Of a stretch of DNA of 49,452 nt, positions 23,396-30,919 are shown piece by piece (position 1 is the stretch's first letter; each line of letters begins with the position of its first letter). Made by a program: the position numbers and the translations under genes. Below the pieces are notes generated by a model. The model was given only the letters and a program-made list of their open reading frames with translations. It ran no database searches and was not told the DNA's origin. Source of the stretch: Fibrobacter sp. (GTDB lineage Bacteria > Fibrobacterota > Fibrobacteria > Fibrobacterales > Fibrobacteraceae); assembly GCA_024689485.1 (NCBI GenBank), contig JAILDK010000098.1:1-49452 (forward strand), in the 5' to 3' direction.

Positions 23396-24082
23396 ATGCA
23401 TACACTTTACGTTGTCGCCACTCCGATTGGAAATCTTGAAGACATGACCTACCGCGCCGTGCGCATTTTAAAAGAAGTGCCGCTCGTGCTCGCCGAAGAC
23501 ACCCGTCATTCGAGACTTCTCTTTGACCACTTCGACATTCACACGCCGATGGAAAGCTATCACGACTTCAACAAGGAAGAAGTGACGCCGAAATACGTGG
23601 AATACCTGAAGAACGAAGGCGACATCGCCATCATCAGTGACGCCGGCACCCCGGGCATCGCTGACCCGGCATTCAACCTGGTACGCGAATGCGTGCGTGA
23701 AGGGATCGACGTGAGAAGCGTCCCAGGCGCCTGCGCCATGATCAACGCTCTTGTTTCGAGCGGCCTTCCGACCGACCGTTTCCGCTTCGAGAACTTCTCT
23801 CCGAAAAAAAGCGCTCAACGTTTGCACCTGCTTGAAAAGCTCAAGGAAACCGCCGACTCGACGCTCATCTTTTATGCGAGCCCGCACAACCTGGTGAAGT
23901 TCATCGACGAAATTCGACAGGTCTTTGGCGAAACGCCGATTGCCCTGATGCGCGAACTGACCAAGAAGTTTGAAGAACACCTGGTGGCAACGCCGTCCGA
24001 ACTTTTGGAACATTACAAGAAGTGCAATCCGAAAGGCGAATACGTTCTTTTGTTCCATCCGCAGGGCAAAGGCGGACTATGA
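23396..24082 (+). CDS. rsmI: 16S rRNA (cytidine1402-2'-O)-methyltransferase
   Basis: With start at 23396 (228 aa) the protein begins MHTLYVVATPIGNLEDMTYRA, the RsmI hallmark, followed by AEDTRHSRLL, ISDAGTPGIADP and GPLP-loop equivalents such as VPGACAMINALVSSGL and the SPKK..R region. It belongs to the tetrapyrrole-methylase fold and modifies C1402 of 16S rRNA using S-adenosylmethionine. The C-terminal extra domain seen in some RsmI is absent. It overlaps lnt by ATGA. Confidence 0.95.
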   Translation: MHTLYVVATPIGNLEDMTYRAVRILKEVPLVLAEDTRHSRLLFDHFDIHTPMESYHDFNKEEVTPKYVEYLKNEGDIAIISDAGTPGIADPAFNLVRECVREGIDVRSVPGACAMINALVSSGLPTDRFRFENFSPKKSAQRLHLLEKLKETADSTLIFYASPHNLVKFIDEIRQVFGETPIALMRELTKKFEEHLVATPSELLEHYKKCNPKGEYVLLFHPQGKGGL

Positions 24083-25986
24083 TTTTTTTCCTTTTCATCC
24101 AAGCGGTCCTGAACATTGCGCTTGCGATGGCCGATCCGGACTTGGAAGGCATTTACCTTTTTAAGGCCCAGCTGATTCCGTTCCTGTGCGCGCTCCCCTT
24201 TATTTTGAAGCGCGACTTTCGAAAGAATTTTTCCAAGATGCTCTACAGCTACTGCGGCATCGGATTTCTTTCGCTCGCGATCGATTACACGCTCCGTTCC
24301 CACGTCGGCCTGCTTCAACTTGCGACGGTCTTTGGGCCTTTGGCGCTTTACGGACTGTTCCGTTTTGCCGTTTGGAATGTGCAACGTTGCAAAGAGAGAT
24401 TTTCTTTGGCGGCGCTTGCCCTGAGTTCGCTCAGTTGGATTCTTTACGCCTTCGCTTTTCCGCCGCTTCCTCTGGGTCCTGGCGCCCTCGTATTTCTTGT
24501 GCCGTGGTTCATGGTGCTGTTGCGTTCCAATATGCAGACGGCGCTTTTCGCTTCGTTCTGGTCGGGCTTCCTTTACAACGTCATCAATTACTATTGGATT
24601 TATAATGTGATGAATGTGGGGCCGGCCGTTCTGATCATGATCGGTCTCATTCTCCTGATTTCTTACTTCAGCGTTTACAATACGATTGCCGCCGCGGTTT
24701 TTGTGAAAGCCCGCGATGTGAAATTCAAGGGCGTTCCCGTTCTGCTGATTCTTTTTCCGCTCTTTTACGCGGGCCTTGAAATGACGCGGAGCATTGGAGA
24801 CTTTAGTTTTCCGTGGAGCCATCTCGGGTACGCCTTGGGAAATCAACTTCCGCTGTTGCAGGCGCTTTCGATAATCGGCATTTTTGGTTATACGGCAATC
24901 ATCATCGCGAGCAACTTGGCGGTTGCCGAAGCCTTTGTGAAGGGCAAAAAACTTTTGATTGCCGCACCGGTCGTAATTTTTGCCCTGCTCTGGGGATATG
25001 GAAGCTTTGTGCTTTCAAAACCGGAAGCGGCTCCGTTCTACATGGAAAACGAAGCGGAAGCTCCGAAGGTTGCGATTGTCCAGCCGAACATTCAACAGAC
25101 GAACAAGTGGAGCAAAGCCTATTACGATTCTGTTGTTTCCAAGACTTGGCAAATCGCAAACGACAGCATCGACTGGAAATCCGGAGACTTGGACCTGGTC
25201 GTGTTCCCAGAGACCGCCATTCCCGACTTTTTAAGACTCCGCAGCCGTGAAAAGCATTGGCTCAAAAACCGCATTCAAGGAACGCGGACAAGCCTCTTCA
25301 TTGGAGCGCTCGACTTTGACCGCGAAGGAAAACCGCCGCGTCCGGTAAACCTTTACAACAGCGGATTCCTGTTCCGCCCCGACGAAAAGAATTACACGCG
25401 TTACATCAAAACGCACCTGGTGCCGTTTAGTGAAAGGCTCCCCTTCGACGACGTGTTCCCGATTTTGAATTACGTGGACGTGGGACAGGGGAACTTTGTT
25501 CCCGGCAAGGAACGTCCGGTTTTTGAACCGTATTTCTGGAGCCCGTTCATTTGCTACGAAACGATCTACGGCGCCGAAGCGAGACGTTCCATCCGCGACG
25601 GTTCCCGTCTGATGGTGGACATCACAAACGACGGCTGGTTTGGAAAGAGCACCGCAGCCGCCCAGCATTTGAACCAGCTGCGTTACCGCGCCATCGAAAA
25701 CGGTTACCCGATTGTCCGCTGCACGAACACCGGCATTTCCGCTTTCGTCGATCAATACGGTCATGAAGATTTAAAAACAGGGCTTTACACGGAACGCGTC
25801 ATTACACGCCGCATTCCGCTCCGCTCCCGCGATACTCTTTATTTCCACATTGGCGATGCAGTCGAATATGGACTGCTCGGATTCTTCTTTGCCTATCTTG
25901 CGGCTTTGTTTATCCGATTAAAGACATTGGCCAGTGCCCAACCTTGGGGCGCACGGTCACCTGGGCACCGTTCAAAAGGGATTTAG
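24079..25986 (+). CDS. lnt: Apolipoprotein N-acyltransferase, long N-terminus
   Basis: The 635-aa membrane enzyme transfers the third acyl chain to lipoproteins. The nitrilase-like domain carries the catalytic triad Glu378 (VFPETAIP), Lys444 (KTHLVPFSE) and Cys492 (ICYETIY), with DGWFGKS downstream. The canonical membrane region starts near LSWILYAFAFPPLPLG (~119). The first ~110 residues add extra transmembrane helices, making the protein about 110 longer than the E. coli enzyme. The start overlaps the rsmI stop (ATGA). Its last 77 nt overlap the 3' end of a convergent gene on the other strand, and the final ~25 residues look like read-through tail sequence. Confidence 0.93.
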   Translation: MIFFLFIQAVLNIALAMADPDLEGIYLFKAQLIPFLCALPFILKRDFRKNFSKMLYSYCGIGFLSLAIDYTLRSHVGLLQLATVFGPLALYGLFRFAVWNVQRCKERFSLAALALSSLSWILYAFAFPPLPLGPGALVFLVPWFMVLLRSNMQTALFASFWSGFLYNVINYYWIYNVMNVGPAVLIMIGLILLISYFSVYNTIAAAVFVKARDVKFKGVPVLLILFPLFYAGLEMTRSIGDFSFPWSHLGYALGNQLPLLQALSIIGIFGYTAIIIASNLAVAEAFVKGKKLLIAAPVVIFALLWGYGSFVLSKPEAAPFYMENEAEAPKVAIVQPNIQQTNKWSKAYYDSVVSKTWQIANDSIDWKSGDLDLVVFPETAIPDFLRLRSREKHWLKNRIQGTRTSLFIGALDFDREGKPPRPVNLYNSGFLFRPDEKNYTRYIKTHLVPFSERLPFDDVFPILNYVDVGQGNFVPGKERPVFEPYFWSPFICYETIYGAEARRSIRDGSRLMVDITNDGWFGKSTAAAQHLNQLRYRAIENGYPIVRCTNTGISAFVDQYGHEDLKTGLYTERVITRRIPLRSRDTLYFHIGDAVEYGLLGFFFAYLAALFIRLKTLASAQPWGARSPGHRSKGI

Positions 25987-26542
25987 CCGCTTCGACAACC
26001 GGAGCGGTAATCCACTCGTCGTCCTTGCCAAAGCGCACTTCGCAATTCGGCACGGATACCGGTTCTTCTATTTTGGCTTCCGCCAAATATTCAAAGCCTT
26101 TAGCAATGCATTCCGGTTTGATCTTTAAAGCGGTTTCCATCCAAAGTTCCTGATTGGATTCTTCGGAAGGGCCAAAGAGATCGAGAATTCCCTGCAGAGC
26201 GACCTTCGGCATTTTCTGCACTTCTTTTGCCATCAAGAGCACCTGCTTTTGAGGCCAAGCGTCTTCTCCATGGCAAAAGTCCAAAATCGGAGCGAGCAAA
26301 ATCCACTTCTGATTCGCCGGGCGCTTCTCTAAATTTTTCAACATCACCAAAGCCGAAAAATCCATACCGACAAGCACATCGGCATTTTTCACAGCCGACA
26401 GTGAATACAGATCCTGTAAAACAGGAACCTCCTCCGCATAAGAAACAAATGTGTGTTCGGCGTCCAAATCGACCACGGAAAGTTCATCTTCCCAAACGTT
26501 CAAGTCCGAAGCCAACCCGGAAAGCCACGTCCAATTCGACAT
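25910..26542 (-). CDS. Small alpha/beta-hydrolase-like protein with Asp at the nucleophile elbow
   Basis: The 210-aa protein resembles compact alpha/beta hydrolases of the BioH/BioG kind: WLSGLASDLNVWEDEL at the N-terminus, the elbow VLVGMDFSALVML (57-69), a late acid GKDDEW (Asp174/175) and a final VGHWP (His203). The elbow reads G-M-D-F-S, putting Asp61 where esterases have Ser. Asp nucleophiles occur in haloalkane dehalogenases and epoxide hydrolases; loss of activity is the alternative. GAGG 8 nt upstream supports the start. The last 77 nt overlap lnt on the opposite strand with no terminator between them. Confidence 0.7.
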   Translation of the reverse strand: MSNWTWLSGLASDLNVWEDELSVVDLDAEHTFVSYAEEVPVLQDLYSLSAVKNADVLVGMDFSALVMLKNLEKRPANQKWILLAPILDFCHGEDAWPQKQVLLMAKEVQKMPKVALQGILDLFGPSEESNQELWMETALKIKPECIAKGFEYLAEAKIEEPVSVPNCEVRFGKDDEWITAPVVEAAKSLLNGAQVTVRPKVGHWPMSLIG

Positions 26543-26727
26543 AAGCTATCCTCGCATTAGAATCATTCTTTGAAAAAAAGATATAATCATCTTTTCCGTT
26601 GCGCAACTTTTTATACGCTGTACGTAAAAAAACGCAGAATTCAGAGTCCAAATCAGTCCATTTCGGAATAATCGTTTTGAACAAATTCTCTCGCATTTCC
26701 GAGTTTTATAAATTTTCCCTTCAAAAT

Positions 26728-27843
26728 ATGACTTCCGCGACAAACGAAAGAATCGGTTGGATTGATGAATTCAAAGGCTGCGTGCTGCTGCTCGTGTGCC
26801 TTTTCCATGTGGAGCAATCCTTTGCAAGCATCGACATGGGGCTTTCCCACGCAAGCGCCTTCCGCATGACCGCCTTCTTTTTTATTTCGGGCGTCCTTTT
26901 TAGCACGCGCCGGTTCCCGACCTTTTTTAGCTATGTGAAGCACAAGGCAAAAGTTTTGCTGTTGCCGTACGTGCTGCTTTCGCTTTTATTTTTAGCGCTC
27001 GACCCGGTGCTGTACAATTTTGAACTTTACTATCCGCGGTCTCCGAAGATGATGCTCCTCGGAATCGTTCCCGACATTCAAAATGTGTGGCAGTATATCG
27101 GTTGGAACCTGTTCAAGATTTTTGTCGTCGGAAAGTCCTCGGTCGGATCCGGGCCGATCTGGTTCGTGTTCAACCTTTTCTGTGTGAGCGTCGCCTTTTA
27201 CCTGGTTCAAAAAATCGCCCGGGGACACTTTTGGAAAACCTTTTTGCTTGCGGTCCTAAGCCTTGTCGCCGGCTGGGTGATGAACCGTTACCAAGTGCAC
27301 TTGCCGTTTGGAATGGAACGGGTCTGTACGACGCTCTTTTTCTTTGCCGGCGGATCGCTTTGCAAGAATGCGATTATCGCCCTCGGCAAGCAAAAAACTC
27401 TTGTTCTCGTTTTGATTGCCGCCGTTTCCATTTGGCATTACATCTTTTTTGAAAACGCGAGTCCGTGGTTCAGCATCATGAACAACAGTCTCGGAAAAAA
27501 CATCGGAACGTTCCTTGCAAGTTCGGGCTTTGGAATTTTATCGCTCGTTTCCGTGTTTTTGCTTGTGGACCGTTTACCCGCTTGGAAAGGCTTTGCGATT
27601 TTCAAGGGAATCCTTCGAAACATTTCCCGCAACGGTCTGATTATTCTCGCGGTACACTGGTGGATTCTGCTGGTCCTTCGAATCGTTTTCAAAGCGGAAC
27701 TCGACAAGCCTGGGCTTGCCTATGTTTCGATTCCCATCGTCACCGCAGGCGTGATCCTTGCAATTCCGCTGTTCCGTTGCAAACTGTACCGTTTGATTTC
27801 CAAAGAAAAGATCAGTGTAAAAGAAAGCCTTTCCATTCGCTGA
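26728..27843 (+). CDS. Membrane acyltransferase, OafA/fucose-4-O-acetylase-like
   Basis: I choose the ATG at 26728 (371 aa), which begins just before the family N-terminus RIGWIDEFKGCVLLLVCLFHV; longer frames use TTG and are less likely. The FHV histidine, the F-MTAFFFISGVLFSTRR region and about ten hydrophobic helices match acyltransferase family 3, which O-acylates sugars of surface polysaccharides or lipids in the inner membrane. The substrate is unknown. No Shine-Dalgarno sequence is seen. It is isolated, with a terminator stem overlapping its last codons. Confidence 0.8.
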   Translation: MTSATNERIGWIDEFKGCVLLLVCLFHVEQSFASIDMGLSHASAFRMTAFFFISGVLFSTRRFPTFFSYVKHKAKVLLLPYVLLSLLFLALDPVLYNFELYYPRSPKMMLLGIVPDIQNVWQYIGWNLFKIFVVGKSSVGSGPIWFVFNLFCVSVAFYLVQKIARGHFWKTFLLAVLSLVAGWVMNRYQVHLPFGMERVCTTLFFFAGGSLCKNAIIALGKQKTLVLVLIAAVSIWHYIFFENASPWFSIMNNSLGKNIGTFLASSGFGILSLVSVFLLVDRLPAWKGFAIFKGILRNISRNGLIILAVHWWILLVLRIVFKAELDKPGLAYVSIPIVTAGVILAIPLFRCKLYRLISKEKISVKESLSIR

Positions 27844-27854
27844 AAAGGCTTTTT
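27824..27854. terminator. Terminator embedded in the acyltransferase 3' end
   Basis: AAAGCCTTT (27824-27832) pairs with AAAGGCTTT (27844-27852), followed by T-rich sequence. The left arm encodes the last residues of the acyltransferase and the stop codon is in the loop. Read on the minus strand it is also followed by a T-rich run, so it can end nrdG transcription as well. Confidence 0.75.
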
Positions 27855-27861
27855 CTTTGAA

Positions 27862-28383
27862 CTATTCCATTTTTAGAACGACAGAGCCCGTTTTTCGGGT
27901 TTCTTTCATGTCGATGATCCGCTGATTTTCCGAGCCTCGGAAGCGGAGCATGATATTCTTTTTTTCGATCATGAACGGTCCATCGACCAAAACATCGATC
28001 GAATCCAAGATTTCATCAGTGACGTCCGTATGCTTTCGACCGCCGGCAATCAGGTCTCGGTCATAAACATAACCGGAGAACATCCAGATGTTCTTTTTCG
28101 GAAGTTCCTTTTTAATGCGACGAATCAGCTGTACAATCGTTTCTTGATTCGACGGTTCAAACGGTTCCCCGCCGAGGATCGTGATGCCCTCGTAGAAGCT
28201 CTTCGAAAGTTCGCTCAGAATGAGATCTTCGATTTTGTCGTCGTAAGGAACGCCAAAATTAAAGTCCCAAGTCCGAGAGTTGAAACAGCCTTTACAATGG
28301 ATCGTGCAACCGGAAACGAACAGCGAAACACGAATGCCCGTTCCATTTGCACAATCCGCTTTGTAAATCTGACCGACGTTCAT
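27862..28383 (-). CDS. nrdG: Anaerobic ribonucleotide reductase activating protein
   Basis: The 173-aa radical-SAM protein has the CTIHCKGCFN cluster motif (Cys26, Cys30, Cys33) and the GGEPF motif. It forms the 5'-deoxyadenosyl radical that puts the glycyl radical onto NrdD. It begins 11 nt after the nrdD stop, the standard nrdD-nrdG arrangement, and ends at a shared terminator. Confidence 0.96.
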   Translation of the reverse strand: MNVGQIYKADCANGTGIRVSLFVSGCTIHCKGCFNSRTWDFNFGVPYDDKIEDLILSELSKSFYEGITILGGEPFEPSNQETIVQLIRRIKKELPKKNIWMFSGYVYDRDLIAGGRKHTDVTDEILDSIDVLVDGPFMIEKKNIMLRFRGSENQRIIDMKETRKTGSVVLKME

Positions 28384-28394
28384 GCGAAGCGACC

Positions 28395-30707
28395 TTAGTG
28401 AGCCGCGTTCGGATTCACGGAGCCTGCATCCGGGATTTCACCGAGGCCGATGTGAAGCACACGGTCCGCAATTTCCGCTGTACGGCCCTGATTCCAGAAC
28501 TGAGTGCCGATATAGCCGCAGGTTCTGCGAGCCACGTGCATTCTTGCCTGTTCACGGTTGCCGCAGTTCGGGCATTCCCAAACGAGCTTTCCCGTAGAAT
28601 CCTTGACCACGCGGATTTCGCCCGAATAACCGCAAACGTCGCAGAGGTCGGACTTGGTGTTGAGTTCCGCGTAAAGGATCGTTTCGTAGATGTGCTTCAT
28701 GATGGCGAGAACAGCCGGGAGGTTGTCCTGCATATTCGGCACTTCCACGTAGCTGATAGCGCCACCCGGAGAAAGTCTCTGGAATTCCGCTTCCTTGGAA
28801 AGCTTCGAGAACGCATCAATTTCTTCTGTCACATGGATGTGATAGCTGTTCGTGATGTAGTTCTTGTCGGTCACGTGCGGAATCTTGCCAAAGCGCTTCT
28901 GCAGAGCCTTGGCAAACTTGTACGTGGTGCTTTCGAGCGGTGTTCCGTAAACGGAGTAGTCGATATTTTCTTCGGCCTTCCACTGAGCGCAGGAATCGTT
29001 CAAAAGCTGCATGACCTTGAGGCCAAAAGCTTCACCGGCAGAGCTCGTATGCGAAACGCCCTTCATATAGAACACGCATTCGGCAAGGCCCGCGTAGCCG
29101 AGGGAAATCGTCGAATAGCCGTCAAAGAGAAGACGGTCGATCACTTCACCCGGTTTGAGACGTGCCAAAGCACCGTCCTGCCAAAGGATCGGGGCCACGT
29201 CCGACGGCGTACCGAGAAGACGTTCGTGACGCAGACGGAGAGCTCTGTGGCAAAGGTTCAGACGGTCCTTCATGATTTCCCAGAACTTGGCTTCGTCACC
29301 GCCCGAAGAGCAGGCTGCGTCAACGAGGTTGATTGTTACCACGCCCTGGTTGAAACGGCCGTAATACTTGTGAACGCCTTCGACGTAATTCTTCGCATTG
29401 CCTAGGTTACCCTTCTGCGCGTCCGTAAAGCGGTCCGGGGTGAGGAAGGAGCGGCAACCCATGCACGGATAGCAGTCTCCCTTCATCGCAAGAGCCATCT
29501 TTTCGGAGATGTAGTCCGGGACCATGCGCTTTGCGGTGCATTCCGCGGCGAGCTTGGTCAGGTAGAAGTACTTGGTGCCTTCTTCGATGTTGTCTTCCTG
29601 GAGCACGTAGATGAGCTTCGGGAAGGCCGGGGTGATGTAGAAACCGCGGTTGTCCTTCACGCCGAGGATTCTCTGCTTGAGCATGACTTCGATAATCAAA
29701 GCCAAGTCATCGCGGATCTGTCCTTCCGGGACTTCGTGGAGGTACATGAAAACAGTCACGAACGGAGCCTGACCATTCGTCGACTGGAGCGTAATCAGCT
29801 GATACTGGATCGTCTGGCAGCCGGATTCCACTTCGCGGCGGACTTCGTCTTCCACAATCTTCTTGAGCTTTTCTTCATCGACATCGACGCCCGCTTCTGC
29901 GAATTCCGCTCTGAGGCGCTTGGAAATCTTCTGACGGCTGATGTCCACGTAGCGTGCGAGGTGGGACATGGTAATCGTCTGTCCACCGTACTGGCTCGAA
30001 GCGACCTGTGCCACGATCTGGGAAGCGACGGTGCAAGCCGTGTTGAAGCTTCTCGGCGTATCGATATGCGTTCCGCTGATGCACGTGCCGTTGTCGAGCA
30101 TGTCGCCCAGGTTCACGAGGCAGCAGTTGTGCATGTGCTGGGCAAAGTAGTCCGCATCGTGGAAGTGGATGAGGCCATCCTTGTGAGCCGTCACGATATC
30201 GTCGGTGAGCAGGTAGCGGCTCGTGTAATAGCGGCTCCATTCACCAGCCATGTAGTCGCGCTGCACGGAAAGAACGGTCGGATTCTTGTTCGAGTTTTCC
30301 TGCTTGACTTCTTCGTTATCCCGTTCGACAATGCCCGAAATCTTCTGGTCGATGTTGCTCATCTTACGAAGTTCGTTGTGCTTGTAACGGTAGGTGATGT
30401 AAAGACGTGCCACGTTGAACTTGCCCGTCGCCATCAAGGAGTTTTCCACCTTATCCTGGATTTCTTCCACGGAGAGGTCGCGGCTCGCGTTGCGGGCGTC
30501 GCGTTCAATGCCGCTCACAATCGCAGCGATCTGTTCTTCCGTTAATTTATCCGAAAGGATGCCTTCTTCCTTGTTCGCCTTACGGATTGCGTTTGCAATC
30601 TTTTCACCGTCAAAAATGACGCGTTCCCCAGAACGCTTCATGATGTAAATCTGAGGAGGTTCAATATCCATGTTGCCGTCGAGGGATTCGTCATAAATCG
30701 CCATCAT
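28395..30707 (-). CDS. nrdD: Anaerobic (class III) ribonucleoside-triphosphate reductase
   Basis: The 770-aa protein starts with an ATP-cone domain (YIMKRSGERVIFDGEKIANAIRKA, ~22-45), then the glycyl-radical reductase barrel, a zinc site (CDVCGYSGE...CPNCGN), and the C-terminal RTCGYIG..NQGR stretch where Gly731 is the likely radical site. It reduces NTPs to dNTPs and works only without oxygen. Two adjacent ATGs are possible; GAGG serves both (6 and 9 nt). It forms an operon with nrdG. The upstream region contains a small GGACCG/CGGTCC hairpin (30775-30793) of unknown role. Confidence 0.96.
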   Translation of the reverse strand: MMAIYDESLDGNMDIEPPQIYIMKRSGERVIFDGEKIANAIRKANKEEGILSDKLTEEQIAAIVSGIERDARNASRDLSVEEIQDKVENSLMATGKFNVARLYITYRYKHNELRKMSNIDQKISGIVERDNEEVKQENSNKNPTVLSVQRDYMAGEWSRYYTSRYLLTDDIVTAHKDGLIHFHDADYFAQHMHNCCLVNLGDMLDNGTCISGTHIDTPRSFNTACTVASQIVAQVASSQYGGQTITMSHLARYVDISRQKISKRLRAEFAEAGVDVDEEKLKKIVEDEVRREVESGCQTIQYQLITLQSTNGQAPFVTVFMYLHEVPEGQIRDDLALIIEVMLKQRILGVKDNRGFYITPAFPKLIYVLQEDNIEEGTKYFYLTKLAAECTAKRMVPDYISEKMALAMKGDCYPCMGCRSFLTPDRFTDAQKGNLGNAKNYVEGVHKYYGRFNQGVVTINLVDAACSSGGDEAKFWEIMKDRLNLCHRALRLRHERLLGTPSDVAPILWQDGALARLKPGEVIDRLLFDGYSTISLGYAGLAECVFYMKGVSHTSSAGEAFGLKVMQLLNDSCAQWKAEENIDYSVYGTPLESTTYKFAKALQKRFGKIPHVTDKNYITNSYHIHVTEEIDAFSKLSKEAEFQRLSPGGAISYVEVPNMQDNLPAVLAIMKHIYETILYAELNTKSDLCDVCGYSGEIRVVKDSTGKLVWECPNCGNREQARMHVARRTCGYIGTQFWNQGRTAEIADRVLHIGLGEIPDAGSVNPNAAH

Positions 30708-30774
30708 CTTTCGCCTCTTTGAAGATTTTTCTTCTGATTTTTTCTTTTAACTTGCTTCCAAATTTACCAAAATC

Positions 30775-30793
30775 GGACCGCCTCATCCGGTCC
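30775..30793. promoter_or_regulatory. Short hairpin in the nrdD upstream region
   Basis: GGACCG (30775-30780) and CGGTCC (30788-30793) form a 6-bp stem with a 7-nt loop, 68 nt upstream of nrdD. No T-tract follows closely and no recognisable NrdR box was found in 30708-30869, so its role is open. Nothing else notable is seen in this 212-nt gap apart from the tex terminator. Confidence 0.35.
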
Positions 30794-30869
30794 AATTTCG
30801 GTCTTGTCTTGTGAATTCGAAGTTCCCCCAAAACCCTTCAAAATCACGCAAAATTCGCCATTTTGGATA

Positions 30870-30895
30870 CAAAAAAGCCCGGCCGAAGCCGGGCT
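30870..30895 (-). terminator. Terminator after tex
   Basis: Minus strand: AGCCCGGC, TTCG loop, GCCGGGCT (30876-30895), then TTTTTT (30870-30875). It ends the SLC13 transporter - tex transcript ahead of nrdD. Confidence 0.9.
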
Positions 30896-30919
30896 CTTGT
30901 GAGTTTTATCACACCCGGT

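Noticed and set aside
30708-30869. NrdR box upstream of nrdD
   Set aside because: No sequence close to the ACACwATATwTwGTGT pattern was seen in this gap.
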